A stretch of 64,000 nt of DNA from Sphingorhabdus sp. M41 (GCF_001586275.1 NZ_CP014545.1:1576501-1640500); one strand, 5' to 3'. Shown: positions 1-9,906, numbered from the stretch's first letter. Numbers and translations are program-made. The notes: generated by a model from the sequence alone, not told the origin.

Positions 1-854
1 TGTCTGATCCAGATTTCGGCGAGACCGACAGTGAAACGGCTTTTGCAAAAATAAATCTGGCCCTTCATGTCCGCAAGCGACTTGCAAATGGCTATCATGA
101 GCTTGAAACGATATTCGCCTTTCTCGATGCCGGCGATCTGATTTCGGTGCAGCCCGGTGACGGCGTTGCGCTGGAAATCAGCGGTCCTTTTGCACATGGG
201 CTGAGCACGAGCGACAATCTGATCATGCAGGCGGCCAAACGGCTCGCAGAATTGTCAGACGTAAAACAGGGCGCACGCCTCCATCTCGACAAGCGGCTCC
301 CGGTCGCATCGGGGATCGGCGGCGGCTCGGCTGATGCCGCGGCAACACTGCGTCTGCTCAACCGTTTCTGGGGGCTGGATCATTCGCTCGCCGAGCTAGC
401 GGATATCGCAAAGCCGCTGGGGGCGGATGTCCCCGCCTGTGTGGCCAGCAACACCTGCCGCGGCACCGGTATCGGTCAGGACCTCGCCGCGATTCCAGAT
501 GATGATTTGCTGGGCCGCGCTGCACTTCTGATCAATCCGCTAATTCCGGTATCGACAGCGGACATATTCGCCGCCTGGGATGGTGTCGATCGCGGTCCGC
601 TGGAGAATAGCCCGGTCATCACAGCCGCCCGGAACGGAAGAAACGACCTTCAGAAACCCGCCGTTGCCCTGGTCCCGATATTGACAGATCTGCTGCAACT
701 GCTGGAAAATTGCCAGCCGATCATTGCCCGTATGTCCGGGTCCGGCGCGACATGTTTCGCGCTGTTTGAAACGATGGCAGAAGCCGAAAAAGCTGAACGC
801 AACTGTCGGCAGGCAATGGAAAATGTGTGGACGATGACTGGGAAAATTAGATGA
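1..854 (+). CDS. ispE: 4-diphosphocytidyl-2-C-methyl-D-erythritol kinase (start codon cut by window edge)
   Basis: ATP-dependent kinase of the MEP isoprenoid pathway; it phosphorylates CDP-methylerythritol in the cytoplasm. The open frame runs from base 3, and bases 1-2 (tg) would complete an ATG if the preceding base is A, giving an N-terminus M-S-D-P-D-F. The product would then be 284 residues, the usual IspE length. The AKINLAL motif (Lys17) sits where the family's substrate-binding Lys lies. The GHMP ATP loop PVASGIGGGSAD begins near residue 101, and the catalytic-type Asp lies in GADVP near residue 143. The stop overlaps the next start by ATGA (851-854), so the two genes are probably co-translated. 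Confidence 0.95.
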   Translation, partial: SDPDFGETDSETAFAKINLALHVRKRLANGYHELETIFAFLDAGDLISVQPGDGVALEISGPFAHGLSTSDNLIMQAAKRLAELSDVKQGARLHLDKRLPVASGIGGGSADAAATLRLLNRFWGLDHSLAELADIAKPLGADVPACVASNTCRGTGIGQDLAAIPDDDLLGRAALLINPLIPVSTADIFAAWDGVDRGPLENSPVITAARNGRNDLQKPAVALVPILTDLLQLLENCQPIIARMSGSGATCFALFETMAEAEKAERNCRQAMENVWTMTGKIR

Positions 855-1579
855 CCGAAGCTTTTGAAATATCTGGCGTGCCCTCGGAAGGCGGCGTGCT
901 GATCGTCGTCGATCATGCGTCCAGCCATGTCCCTGATGACATTGATCTTGGTATCTCTCCGCAATATCAGCAGGATCATATCGCTTATGATCCCGGCATC
1001 GCGCCGATTGCGCGCCTGATGACGGAGCATGGCGGCTATCTTGCCATTCTCAGCACCGCTTCCCGGCTGATCGTCGATCTCAATCGCTATCCCGATGAAG
1101 CAGCAGTTATTGTGGAATGCAGCGATGGCGTGGAAATTCCGGGCAACCATCTGTCGGCCGAAGGCAGACAAGCCAGGCTCGATCGCTTCTTCACCCCCTA
1201 TCACAACCGGGTAGCGGCGTTGATCGCCGATTTGAAACCAGTGCTCGTGGCGTCGCTGCACAGCTTCTCGCCGACGCTACGTTCCAAGCCGGAGATGCAA
1301 CGTCCGTGGGACATGGGTATCATGTATAACCAACATCAGACCGCCCCGCGACTGGCGCTGCAGTTTCTCGGCGAGGAGGATGGATTGATCATTGGCGATC
1401 AGCTGCCTTATTCGGGCAAGGATCTGAACGCGACGATGAACCGCCAGTGCGAAGCCATTGGCCAGCCCTATATCGGCGTCGAGGTCCGTCAGGATCTGAT
1501 CCGCGAAGAGGCAGGACAACGTCGTTTCGCTGATATTTTATTGCGTAGTTGCGATAAAATAAGAACGGCTCTTGCTTAA
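851..1579 (+). CDS. N-formylglutamate amidohydrolase family protein
   Basis: The 242-residue protein matches the N-formylglutamate amidohydrolase (FGase) family, zinc-type hydrolases that release formate from N-formylglutamate in histidine breakdown or act on similar N-formyl compounds. Visible family features are an N-terminal VVDHASSHVP stretch, a central HIAYDPG segment, a Glu/Asp/Asn-rich strand near residue 80 (IVDLNRYPDE) and LHSFSPTL near residue 135. No hut genes lie nearby; it is coupled to ispE by a 4-base ATGA overlap. The true substrate is therefore open: N-formylglutamate is the family default, not something the context shows. Confidence 0.8.
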   Translation: MTEAFEISGVPSEGGVLIVVDHASSHVPDDIDLGISPQYQQDHIAYDPGIAPIARLMTEHGGYLAILSTASRLIVDLNRYPDEAAVIVECSDGVEIPGNHLSAEGRQARLDRFFTPYHNRVAALIADLKPVLVASLHSFSPTLRSKPEMQRPWDMGIMYNQHQTAPRLALQFLGEEDGLIIGDQLPYSGKDLNATMNRQCEAIGQPYIGVEVRQDLIREEAGQRRFADILLRSCDKIRTALA

Positions 1580-1630
1580 CCGGTAGAGTTTTGGAAGGAC
1601 GATCCGGAAATTGCCATATTGGAAGCCAGA

Positions 1631-3352
1631 ATGACCCAGAGATTCGACAAGTCCCACCTGCCCAGCCGTCACGTCAGCGTCGGACCGGAGCGCGCACCGC
1701 AGCGCAGCTATTATTATGCGATGGGGATGACCGAAGAGGATATTGCAAAACCTTTCGTCGGTATCGCCTCTGCCGGCAATGACAGCGCGCCGTGCAACAC
1801 TTTGCTCGATGGCCAGGCCGATATCGCGCGCGAAGGCGTGATCGAGGCGGGCGGTACGCCGCGCCGGTTCAACACGATCACCGTCACCGACGGTATTGCC
1901 ATGGGCCATCAGGGCATGAAAGCCTCGCTGGTGTCCCGCGAAGTCATCGCCGACAGCGTCGAACTCAGCGTCCGTGGCCACTGCTATGACGCGGTCATCG
2001 GCTATGCCGGCTGCGACAAGAGTCTGCCCGGCATGATGATGGCAATGCTCCGTCTCAATGTCCCGTCGATCTTTGTCTATGGCGGCTCGATTCTTCCCGG
2101 ACGCTTCCACGGCCATGATGTCACCGTCGTCGACGTGTTCGAGGCCGTCGGCCAGCACAGCGCCGGCAATTGCCCGCTCCAGGAACTGATCGAACTGGAA
2201 AAAGTCGCCTGTCCGGGCCACGGCGCCTGCGGCGGCCAGTTTACCGCCAACACCATGGCCTGCGTCGCCGAAGCGATCGGCCTGTCGCTGCCGAACAGCA
2301 ACATGGCTCCGGCACCTTATGAAACTCGCGATGACATGGCGCGGGCAGCGGGCCGTCAGATCATGAACCTGATCGAGCTCAATCTGCGGCCGCGCGATAT
2401 CTGCACGCGGGATGCCTTCATCAACGCCGCCCGGGTGGTCGCCGCCACCGGTGGTTCGACCAACGCCGCCTTGCACTTGCCAGCCATGGCCAGCGAAGCA
2501 GGGATCGAATTCGACCTGTTCGACGTCGCCGAAATCTTCAAGACCACACCCTATCTGGCCGATCTGAAACCGGGCGGCAAATATGTCGCCAAGGATATGC
2601 ACGACGCCGGCGGTGTCTACATGCTGATGAAGACGATGATGGACAACGGCCTGATCAACGGCGACTGCATCACCGTTACCGGCAAGACGCTGGGCGAGAA
2701 TATCGAGGAAATCGTCTGGAACCCGGACCAGAAGGTCATATACGATGTCCAGCACGCGATTACCGCAACCGGCGGCGTTGTCGGCCTGCGCGGTTCGCTG
2801 GCGCCAGAAGGCGCGATCGTCAAAGTGGCGGGCATGGCCCGCCTGCAGTTCCGCGGCCCCGCTCAGGTTTTCGAATGCGAGGAAGACGCGTTCGAAGCCG
2901 TCGAAAAACGTGAAATCAAGGAAGGTGCTGTTGTCGTCATCCGTAACGAAGGACCAAAAGGCGGCCCCGGCATGCGCGAGATGCTGGCCACCACCGCTGC
3001 GCTCTACGGTCAGGGCATGGGCGAGAAAGTCGCACTGATCACCGATGGCCGTTTCTCTGGTGCAACCCGCGGATTCTGCATCGGTCATGTCGGGCCGGAA
3101 GCGGCTGATGGCGGTCCCATCGGTCTGATCGAGGAAGGCGACATGATCAATATCGATGCCGAGAAGGGCATCATCGATCTTGAGGTCGACGAGGCGATAT
3201 TGGCCGAACGGCGGAAAAAATTTACACGACGCGAAACCGATTATGGTTCAGGAGCATTGTGGCGCTATGCGCAAAATGTGGGCCCGGCCTATCAGGGGGC
3301 GGTGACCCATCCGGGAGCCAAGGCTGAAAAACATGTCTATGCGGATATCTAG
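1631..3352 (+). CDS. ilvD: Dihydroxy-acid dehydratase
   Basis: Iron-sulfur dehydratase of valine/isoleucine synthesis, converting 2,3-dihydroxy-3-methylbutanoate or -pentanoate to the 2-keto acid. Cluster-ligand regions are clear: GCDKSLPG near residue 127 and CPGHGACGG near residue 195-203, followed by the family block FTANTMA. The C-terminal half keeps the [11 protein letters not shown] and [10 protein letters not shown] signatures. The ATG at 1631 is preferred over the upstream in-frame TTG at 1619, because GGAAG at 1621-1625 is well spaced for it; this gives 573 residues, a normal length. The last 20 bases overlap the next gene. Confidence 0.96.
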   Translation: MTQRFDKSHLPSRHVSVGPERAPQRSYYYAMGMTEEDIAKPFVGIASAGNDSAPCNTLLDGQADIAREGVIEAGGTPRRFNTITVTDGIAMGHQGMKASLVSREVIADSVELSVRGHCYDAVIGYAGCDKSLPGMMMAMLRLNVPSIFVYGGSILPGRFHGHDVTVVDVFEAVGQHSAGNCPLQELIELEKVACPGHGACGGQFTANTMACVAEAIGLSLPNSNMAPAPYETRDDMARAAGRQIMNLIELNLRPRDICTRDAFINAARVVAATGGSTNAALHLPAMASEAGIEFDLFDVAEIFKTTPYLADLKPGGKYVAKDMHDAGGVYMLMKTMMDNGLINGDCITVTGKTLGENIEEIVWNPDQKVIYDVQHAITATGGVVGLRGSLAPEGAIVKVAGMARLQFRGPAQVFECEEDAFEAVEKREIKEGAVVVIRNEGPKGGPGMREMLATTAALYGQGMGEKVALITDGRFSGATRGFCIGHVGPEAADGGPIGLIEEGDMINIDAEKGIIDLEVDEAILAERRKKFTRRETDYGSGALWRYAQNVGPAYQGAVTHPGAKAEKHVYADI

Positions 3353-3776
3353 AGTTGTTGCCTGTACCTTGTTGCTGACCGCCTGCGAAAACAGGCCGGA
3401 CAATGCTGTGCTCGCGGAAGCGGAACAGCGGGCAGCAGCACAGGCAGGTGGCGATGGAAAGATAGAATGCGCAATCAACGGTGACAGCAATTTCACCCGT
3501 GACTGTTTCACCGAACGGTTGAGCGGCGAAGGCAGGGTGACGATGATCATTCGCCATCCTGACGGAGGCTTTCGCCGGTTCAATATATTGACCGACGGTC
3601 ACGGCCTGGAAGCTGCCGACGGCTTCGACAAGGCGCAGGTCTCGATCGTCGAGGATGGCAAGATCCTGGTCAGCGTAGGTCCCGACAAATATCTGCTGCC
3701 GGCACAGATCAAGGCCGGTGCCAATGCAAGCGCCGCATCCGCTGTTCAAAAAGATCCGGCACCAGCCGGAAACTAG
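3333..3776 (+). CDS. Small predicted lipoprotein, unknown function
   Basis: A 147-residue protein with a short lipoprotein signal: a basic start (MRISR), a hydrophobic stretch and the lipobox LTAC, so Cys19 or so would be lipidated. The mature part is hydrophilic, with an Ala-rich segment ([13 protein letters not shown]), two further Cys residues around 46 and 57 that could pair, and an Ala/Pro-rich tail. No family was recognised. It starts 20 bases inside the end of ilvD and ends 8 bases before the NAD(P)HX repair gene, so it is probably transcribed with both. An alternative start is the second Met (3339). Confidence 0.75.
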   Translation: MSMRISRVVACTLLLTACENRPDNAVLAEAEQRAAAQAGGDGKIECAINGDSNFTRDCFTERLSGEGRVTMIIRHPDGGFRRFNILTDGHGLEAADGFDKAQVSIVEDGKILVSVGPDKYLLPAQIKAGANASAASAVQKDPAPAGN

Positions 3777-3784
3777 AGGCGCGC

Positions 3785-5188
3785 ATGATAAATCATGGGA
3801 ATATACTGACCGCCGCTGAAATGAAGCTGGCGGAACAGTCGCTAATCGACAGCGGCGTGTCGGTGGAGCAACTGATGCACCGGGCCGGGCAGGGTGCCGC
3901 TCAGATGATCTGGCGGATAGCGGCCGATATGCCGACTCTGGTGCTCTGCGGCCCCGGCAATAATGGCGGTGACGGCTATGTCATCGCCCAGTGGCTGCTC
4001 GAAAAAGGTGTCGATGTCAGCGTTGTCGCGCCGCTTGACCCGACAACCGGGGCGGCGCAAAATGCAAAATCACTGTGGCGGGGCAAAACGGTCGCACTGG
4101 CCGATGCTCAGCCCGCTGCGCAATTTGTCGATTGCCTTTTTGGCACCGGACTGGCGCGCCCGGTCGGCGACCAATGGTTCGGCCATTTTACACGCCTGTT
4201 TATGGGAGCAAAGCGACGGGTCGCGATCGATCTGCCAAGCGGCGTCGAATCCGATCATGGCAAGCTGCTCAACGATATTCCGCAATTTGATACAACCATT
4301 GCGCTTGGCGCCTTCAAGCCGTCCCATTTTCTAGAACCGGCGCGATCGAAAATGGGCAATCTGGTCGGGATCGATATCGGGGTCACGGCGGACAGCGATC
4401 TCGCAATTCTGTCCAAGCCGCGGATTGCCGCTCCTACTTCACGAGATCACAAATATAGCCGCGGCCTAGTTGCGGTGGTCGCGGGTGCGATGCCCGGAGC
4501 CGCGCAACTCACGGCTATGGCGGCCCAGAAATCGGGGGCGGGCTATGTCAAAATCTTTGCATCCCCCGGATTCCCGTCTCCGCACCCCAGTATCGTGGTC
4601 GAGAATGTGCAGGACATGGCCGACCTGCAACAGAGGCTTTCCGACAACCGCATCTCCGCCATCATTGTCGGCCCTGGCCTGGGCCGGGACGACCGGGCGA
4701 AAGATCTTTTGACGACCGCATTGTCAGCGGATGCGCCACTGGTGATCGATGCCGATGCGCTCACCGTCGCGGGCTTACAATTTGCCGATCTTGTGAAAGT
4801 TCGATCTGCCGAGACCGTTGCCACGCCCCATGCCGGAGAATTTGCCGGTCTCACGCCGGATGCTCTGCAATATAAGCTCGATGATAGCCGCCAACTGGCG
4901 AGAGAGGCGGAATGCAATATTTTGCTGAAGGGCTCCGACACCGTGATCTTCAGTCCCGACGGTAAGGCATCGATATCGGCGCAAACCTGTCCATGGCTTT
5001 CTACAGCCGGCACCGGTGATATATTGGCCGGGATTATTGCAAGTCGCTTGGCAACGGGCATCAGTGCTTATAAGGCGGCGTGCGAAGGCCAATGGCTGCA
5101 CAGCCGGGCCGGACAATTGGCCGGCCCTGCTTTCACGCCGGAAATGCTTATCGACCAACTCCCCACCACCTTGCAGGAATGTTTATGA
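3785..5188 (+). CDS. nnr: Bifunctional NAD(P)H-hydrate epimerase / ADP-dependent NAD(P)H-hydrate dehydratase
   Basis: Repairs hydrated NAD(P)H: the N-terminal YjeF-type domain epimerises S/R NAD(P)HX and the C-terminal ribokinase-like domain dehydrates the S form with ADP. The 467 residues fit a full fusion. The N-domain shows GPGNNGGDGYVIA near residue 57-69 and IDLPSGV near 152. The C-domain shows VIDADALTV, ATPHAGEFAGL and STAGTGDILAGI near the end, the last being the nucleotide/anion-hole motif. GAGG just upstream serves the ATG at 3785. The stop overlaps the next start (ATGA at 5185-5188). Confidence 0.94.
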   Translation: MINHGNILTAAEMKLAEQSLIDSGVSVEQLMHRAGQGAAQMIWRIAADMPTLVLCGPGNNGGDGYVIAQWLLEKGVDVSVVAPLDPTTGAAQNAKSLWRGKTVALADAQPAAQFVDCLFGTGLARPVGDQWFGHFTRLFMGAKRRVAIDLPSGVESDHGKLLNDIPQFDTTIALGAFKPSHFLEPARSKMGNLVGIDIGVTADSDLAILSKPRIAAPTSRDHKYSRGLVAVVAGAMPGAAQLTAMAAQKSGAGYVKIFASPGFPSPHPSIVVENVQDMADLQQRLSDNRISAIIVGPGLGRDDRAKDLLTTALSADAPLVIDADALTVAGLQFADLVKVRSAETVATPHAGEFAGLTPDALQYKLDDSRQLAREAECNILLKGSDTVIFSPDGKASISAQTCPWLSTAGTGDILAGIIASRLATGISAYKAACEGQWLHSRAGQLAGPAFTPEMLIDQLPTTLQECL

Positions 5189-6393
5189 CCGCGACTGCCG
5201 ATCCTGACCTGATCATTCGCGTTGCCGCGAAGGGCGATGGTGTGACCGCTGACGGGCGCCATATCGCCTTTTCCGCTCCGCTGGACCGGTTGAATGACGA
5301 AGGCGGCCTGATCAAGGGACCGCATCATGTCGAGCCTCCGTGCCAGCATTTTCAGTCCTGTGGCGGCTGCAGCCTGCAACATCTGGATGACGAGAGCTAC
5401 ACCCGGTTCCTCACCGAGCGCGTGGCCTACGCGCTGGAAGGACAGGGGCTGGAAGCAGAATTGCTGCATCCTCCCCAGGTCTCCAAACCGAAAACCCGGA
5501 TCCGCGCCAGCCTGCGCGCGGCCAAGCTCGGCGACCAGTTCAAGCTCGGATTCAGCGGCGCCGGCAGTCACCGCATCGTCGATCTCCAGCAATGCGAGAT
5601 CATGGCACCCCAACTGTTCGCTCTTCTCGCACCCTTGCGGGCATTTCTCAAAAAAGCATCGCGCCGCAAGCATGACATGAATATCGAAATGACGCTGGTC
5701 GATCAGGGCATTGATCTGCTGATCAGCAATTATGAGCCGGAGGGGCTGGAGCAGCGCGAAGCCCTGTCGGCCTTTGCCAAGGCCAACGGACTGGCGCGCC
5801 TGTCTGTAGACGGCGGCTATGGCCCGGAGACCCAGTGGGAACCGGAACCGCTGACGGTCACTTTCAGTGGAACCGCAGTCTCGTTCCCGCATAGCGCCTT
5901 TTTACAGCCCACCCGCGATGGCCAGCAAGTGCTGGTTGCGGCGATGCTGGAAGCCGTTGGTGACGCGCGGCTTGTCGCCGATCTGTTCGCCGGATTGGGA
6001 ACTTTTACTTTGGCCTTGGGTGAAGACCAGAAAGTCTATGCCGCGGAAGGCGCTCGCGACACCATCGGCGCGCTTAAAATGGCGGCCAATCATTCCACCC
6101 GACAGATTTTCTGCGAGCATCGGGACCTTTTTCGGCGGCCGTTGAGCGTCGAGGAACTCAATCGCTTTGATGCCGTCATCCTCGACCCGCCAAGGGCGGG
6201 CGCGCGCGAACAGATTTTGCAGCTGGCACAATCGGATGTCGATAAGATCTGCTATATCAGCTGCAATCCGGCCAGTTTCGCGCGGGACGCCAAGCAGCTT
6301 TGCGACGCTGGATACAAGCTCCGGCAAGTCTGGCCGGTAGGGCAGTTCCTATGGTCGACCCATGTCGAGATCGTATCCAGCTTCAGCCGCTAG
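5185..6393 (+). CDS. Class I SAM-dependent RNA (uracil-C5) methyltransferase, RumA/RlmD type
   Basis: Likely methylates C5 of a specific uridine in 23S rRNA or tRNA. The N-terminal part has the iron-sulfur Cys pattern CQHFQSCGGC near residues 52-61. A Rossmann SAM site follows (DLFAGLGTFTLAL), then LDPPRAGA, and the catalytic nucleophile Cys in YISCNPASFARD near residue 360. It is about 402 residues, shorter than E. coli RlmD because the N-terminal TRAM-like part is reduced. ATG 5185 is chosen over the upstream ATG 5179 because AGGA at 5175-5178 leaves six bases before it. Whether the target is U1939, U747 or tRNA U54 cannot be read from the sequence. Confidence 0.9.
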   Translation: MTATADPDLIIRVAAKGDGVTADGRHIAFSAPLDRLNDEGGLIKGPHHVEPPCQHFQSCGGCSLQHLDDESYTRFLTERVAYALEGQGLEAELLHPPQVSKPKTRIRASLRAAKLGDQFKLGFSGAGSHRIVDLQQCEIMAPQLFALLAPLRAFLKKASRRKHDMNIEMTLVDQGIDLLISNYEPEGLEQREALSAFAKANGLARLSVDGGYGPETQWEPEPLTVTFSGTAVSFPHSAFLQPTRDGQQVLVAAMLEAVGDARLVADLFAGLGTFTLALGEDQKVYAAEGARDTIGALKMAANHSTRQIFCEHRDLFRRPLSVEELNRFDAVILDPPRAGAREQILQLAQSDVDKICYISCNPASFARDAKQLCDAGYKLRQVWPVGQFLWSTHVEIVSSFSR

Positions 6394-6404
6394 TCGGTTT
6401 CGGA

Positions 6405-6836
6405 CTAATGGAATACGGCAATCGCCGCATGAATGGCCAAGGCTATGATGCACAGGCTCGACAGAGCGAATAGCGCAAATCGATAGAGCACCCGGTTGAC
6501 TGTAACCTGGATCAGGCTGTGCAGGACGCGCAGACCAACATAGGCCCAGGCGATGGTCAGATTCAGTCCATAATCCTGTCCGGAAAGGATCAAAACGACA
6601 CAGATTGCGTAAAAAAGCGTCGGTTCTGCAAGCAAATGGTTATAATTGTGCGCCTTCCACTGGACTTGCGGCGGAAGCAGTTCATCCAGATCACCGCCCT
6701 TGCTGCCGACCAGATTGGCGGAGTCGATCTTGGCCTTGTTCATTGCCGGGATCCGCGTGACATACATCCACAGCCAGATCAGCATGGTCCATAAAATGAG
6801 CGCAACCATCGGTTGCAGCAATGGGCTGTTATCCAT
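6405..6836 (-). CDS. MAPEG family membrane protein (copy 1)
   Basis: A 143-residue integral membrane protein with about four hydrophobic segments and the MAPEG core W-K-A-H-N-Y-N-H-L-L followed by EPTLFYAI. MAPEG proteins include microsomal glutathione S-transferases and eicosanoid enzymes; bacterial members mostly lack a known substrate. It lies directly downstream of a second MAPEG gene of the same length on the same strand (46-base gap). The shared block H-N-Y-x-H-L-x-x-x-P-T-L-F-Y-A marks a tandem duplication. Glutathione dependence is possible but not shown. Confidence 0.85.
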   Translation of the reverse strand: MDNSPLLQPMVALILWTMLIWLWMYVTRIPAMNKAKIDSANLVGSKGGDLDELLPPQVQWKAHNYNHLLAEPTLFYAICVVLILSGQDYGLNLTIAWAYVGLRVLHSLIQVTVNRVLYRFALFALSSLCIIALAIHAAIAVFH

Positions 6837-6882
6837 CGTTATTAGTCCCCCTATATTGGCATGATTTTGGTAAAATGTGACC

Positions 6883-7314
6883 TTAAAAAAGCGTGACCCA
6901 CAGGGCGTTGATCGCCATGATCAGCAGGCAGATGGTTGATGCTATGAAAAGCAGAAAGCGGACGTTGACCAGATTGACGGTCGCCTGCCAGATGCTGTGA
7001 ATGATCCGGATGATCGCATAGGCCCAGGCAAGATAGAGGTTCAGTCCGTGCCCTGCACCGGCAAGCGCAAGGATCACCACCGTGGCGTAAAATAGCGTCG
7101 GCTGTTCCATCAAATGGGTGTAATTGTGGGATTTCCAGTTCACCTTGTCGGGGATCACCCCTTCCAGGTCGCTGCCACGCCCGCCGGGAGGCGCCTTGGA
7201 AAGGTCCGCTCCTGATTTTGCCATGGCCGGGAATCTGGTGGCGGCCATCCAGAACAACATGATCAGTGACCACAGGACAAGCACCGATGCGGGTGCCAAA
7301 ATAGTAATATCCAT
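6883..7314 (-). CDS. MAPEG family membrane protein (copy 2)
   Basis: Paralogue of the neighbouring downstream gene, also 143 residues when started at the ATG at 7314, which has GGGGAGA eight bases upstream. The longer frame to 7353 would place that ribosome site inside the gene. It carries the MAPEG block HNYTHLMEQPTLFYATVV and four predicted membrane helices. A glycine-rich stretch (PPGGRGSDLEG) precedes the conserved block, at the position where copy 1 has a shorter GSKGGDLDE. A minus-strand TTGACA near 7365 could be the -35 of its promoter, but no convincing -10 was seen. Function unknown beyond the family. Confidence 0.85.
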   Translation of the reverse strand: MDITILAPASVLVLWSLIMLFWMAATRFPAMAKSGADLSKAPPGGRGSDLEGVIPDKVNWKSHNYTHLMEQPTLFYATVVILALAGAGHGLNLYLAWAYAIIRIIHSIWQATVNLVNVRFLLFIASTICLLIMAINALWVTLF

Positions 7315-7389
7315 GATTTTGTTCTCCCCAAAACTCGGGGGAAACTGCGTCAACTGTAAACGATTGTCAATTGCAACCTAGATTACGGC

Positions 7390-8589
7390 TCAGGCGCTCG
7401 GGAAAGACACCACATTGTCCCGGTCGGACCGGTCGAGATTGTCACCGACATAAAGGCTGGCCATCGGTTCGTCGGCAACATCATATTCGTCGCTGCTGCC
7501 ATAGCCGTTGAACTTGGTCCGCATCGCCGAACCATAAGCTCCGATCATGCCGATCTCGATATAGTCACCGGCCTTGATGCTGTCGGGCAGGGCAAAGGGA
7601 CCAGCCATGAAATCCATGTCGTCACAGGTCGGGCCGTAGAAGCTGAACCCGGTGGTGGGGCCCTCTTCCGAATCCGTACCAACCTGGCGCACCGGAAAGC
7701 GCCATCCGATATGCGCGGCGTCAAACAAGGTGCCATAGGCGCCGTCGTTGATGAACAGTTCGTTGCCACGCCGGCGTTCGACCTTGACCACCAGCGAGCT
7801 ATATTCAGCCGACAGGGCGCGGCCCGGTTCGCACCATAGTTCGGCGGAATAGCTGATTGGCAAATCCTCGAACGTGCGGTCGATGGCAGAGAAATAATGG
7901 TTGAGCGAAACTGGTTCCAGATCCGGATAGATGGAAGGAAAACCGCCGCCGACATTGACGATGTCAACGGTCACCGACGCGCCGACAATCGCCGTACGAA
8001 CCCGTTCCAGAGCGTGGACATAGGCAAGCGGGGTCATCGCCTGGCTGCCGACGTGGAAGCAGATGCCGAGGCAATCTGCCCGTTGCCGTGCACGCTGCAG
8101 CAATTCGGCCGATTCATCGACATCGACACCAAATTTCGAAGCGAGGCTGATTTCCGCAAATTCCGAAGCAACCCGGATCCGAACGCAAAGCGTCAGATCT
8201 TCGGCAAGCTCGGTTCCCAGCTCGATTTTTTCCAGTTCTTCAAGACTGTCGAGCGAGAAAATCCGCACACCATGGTCGCGATAGGCTTCTCGTACCGATG
8301 CCAGCTGCTTGACCGGATTCATGTAGCAGAGGGTCGCGTCCGGCAATGCCGCGCGAACGATGCGGACTTCGTCGATCGAAGCCACGTCAAAATGGGTTAC
8401 GCCTTCTTCCCACAGCAGCTGCAGCAATGCAGGCGAAGGATTCGCTTTGACAGCGTAAAGTGATTTGCCGGGGAATTGCTCGACGAAATAACGCGCAGCG
8501 CGTCGGGCTGCATGTGGCCGGTTAAGCAAGACTGGAATATCGGGGCTGAGAGCCCTCGTTAGCTCCTCAGCATCATGGTAATAGTGCAA
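7390..8589 (-). CDS. Ornithine decarboxylase-like fold-III PLP enzyme
   Basis: Probably decarboxylates ornithine (or lysine) to putrescine (or cadaverine). PLP-binding Lys48 lies in LYAVKANPSP, the phosphate-binding glycine loop in VGGGFPS, the CEPGRAL motif follows, and the second-subunit catalytic Cys is in YGPTCDDMD. No ATG exists at the 5' end. TTG at 8589 gives 399 residues, the usual length, with the start at LHYYH where family similarity should begin and AGGGGG about nine bases upstream. A GTG at 8709 would add 40 residues without a ribosome site. It lies downstream of the carboxy(nor)spermidine decarboxylase and dehydrogenase genes, which fits polyamine synthesis. Confidence 0.88.
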   Translation of the reverse strand: MHYYHDAEELTRALSPDIPVLLNRPHAARRAARYFVEQFPGKSLYAVKANPSPALLQLLWEEGVTHFDVASIDEVRIVRAALPDATLCYMNPVKQLASVREAYRDHGVRIFSLDSLEELEKIELGTELAEDLTLCVRIRVASEFAEISLASKFGVDVDESAELLQRARQRADCLGICFHVGSQAMTPLAYVHALERVRTAIVGASVTVDIVNVGGGFPSIYPDLEPVSLNHYFSAIDRTFEDLPISYSAELWCEPGRALSAEYSSLVVKVERRRGNELFINDGAYGTLFDAAHIGWRFPVRQVGTDSEEGPTTGFSFYGPTCDDMDFMAGPFALPDSIKAGDYIEIGMIGAYGSAMRTKFNGYGSSDEYDVADEPMASLYVGDNLDRSDRDNVVSFPSA

Positions 8590-8735
8590 CTCAAGGGACC
8601 CCCTATCGGCTAAGATCGATTGAGCTGCCTTGCGGATTCGCAAGCGGCCATGGGGCAGCGAAGCGCGGATATATGGCCGCTTTCCTGTTCTGTAAAGACC
8701 TGCAGTCACAGAAATTGTCGCAATCGGTCAATTTT

Positions 8736-9905
8736 CTAGCTCAACCGGTCTCTAAATGCCGTCCAATCGAAGTTTTTGACGCATTTTAGCGCGTCGCTTT
8801 CGCTGTTCCAGAGCCAGATTGAAGGCAGGGGAACACCGTTGAATGTGTTGGTCTTTACCATTGAATAATGCGCCTGATCAAGGAATGCGATGCGCTGACC
8901 GATATGCGGTTTGTCGGGCAGGATATAATCCCCGATAATATCCCCGGCGAGGCAGCTAGGACCGCCGAGACGAATGGCGGTGCCTTCGCTGCGCTCTCCC
9001 AGCATGGCCGGGCGATAGGGCGCCTCGATAACGTCGGGCATATGGCAGGTCGCGGAGATATCGGTAATCCCGACCGCCATGCCATTGTCGAAGACATCCA
9101 GTATCTCGCCGACCAAAATCCCCGCATCCAGCGCCACGGCTTCACCCGGCTCGAGATAGATTTCGCATCCCGATCTGGCTTTCAGCTGCTTCAGAAAAGC
9201 GACCAGCGCCTCGCGATCATAATCCTCACGCGTGATATGATGCCCGCCACCAAGATTGATCCATTTGAGCGAGCCGAAATGCGGCGCGATAACCGGTTCG
9301 ACCTCTGCCCAAGTCTCCGCCAGCGCGTCAAAGCCCTGTTCGCACAAATTGTGGAAGTGGATTCCGGACAGATGCTCAAAATGTTCCGGCCGCAGCTGAC
9401 TGAGCGGAAAACCGAGGCGGCTGTGGGGCTGGCTGGGATCATATTTTTCCGTTTCACCGAGCGCGATTTGCGGATTTATTCTTAAGCCAATTTCCGAACT
9501 ATCGAGAGCAAATTTATGATTAGAATCATTTTTCCATCGCTCAATCTGCGCCGGATTGTTGAACGTGATATGCCCGGAAATCTCACTAATTTCGGCCAGA
9601 TCGCCAGCTTTATAGGCCGGAGAATAGGTGCTGATCGGACCACGAAAATGCTCCCTGGCAAGCCGCGCCTCCCACAGCCCCGACGCACAATAGCCATCGA
9701 GATATTCGTCGATCAGCGGGGCAAGGGACCACATGGAAAAGGCCTTGAGCGCCAGCAGGACCTTCGCCCCGCTACGCTCCTTGATATCGGCCAGAATCTG
9801 CAGATTCCGGCGCACTGCCACTTCATCCACGACGAAGGCAGGCGAGGGCACCCGGCCCAGGTCAAATTGCGCAAAAGCGCCGGGATCGCCTGCCTTGGTC
9901 TCCAT
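8736..9905 (-). CDS. nspC: Carboxynorspermidine/carboxyspermidine decarboxylase
   Basis: A second fold-III PLP decarboxylase, 389 residues, of the NspC type. It removes the carboxylate from carboxyspermidine or carboxynorspermidine to yield spermidine or norspermidine. The PLP Lys is Lys54 in LLALKAFSMW; WINLGGGHHIT is the glycine loop, LEPGEAV the arginine-pocket equivalent, and GPSCLAGD contains the catalytic Cys. It starts one base after the stop of the carboxy(nor)spermidine dehydrogenase gene and precedes the ornithine decarboxylase, so the three steps putrescine formation, condensation and decarboxylation lie in one operon. Confidence 0.93.
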   Translation of the reverse strand: METKAGDPGAFAQFDLGRVPSPAFVVDEVAVRRNLQILADIKERSGAKVLLALKAFSMWSLAPLIDEYLDGYCASGLWEARLAREHFRGPISTYSPAYKAGDLAEISEISGHITFNNPAQIERWKNDSNHKFALDSSEIGLRINPQIALGETEKYDPSQPHSRLGFPLSQLRPEHFEHLSGIHFHNLCEQGFDALAETWAEVEPVIAPHFGSLKWINLGGGHHITREDYDREALVAFLKQLKARSGCEIYLEPGEAVALDAGILVGEILDVFDNGMAVGITDISATCHMPDVIEAPYRPAMLGERSEGTAIRLGGPSCLAGDIIGDYILPDKPHIGQRIAFLDQAHYSMVKTNTFNGVPLPSIWLWNSESDALKCVKNFDWTAFRDRLS

Positions 9906-9906
9906 C

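Noticed and set aside
1538-3088. 516-codon minus-strand frame opposite ilvD
   Set aside because: A shadow of ilvD in a G+C-rich gene; no domain recognised and ilvD is intact.
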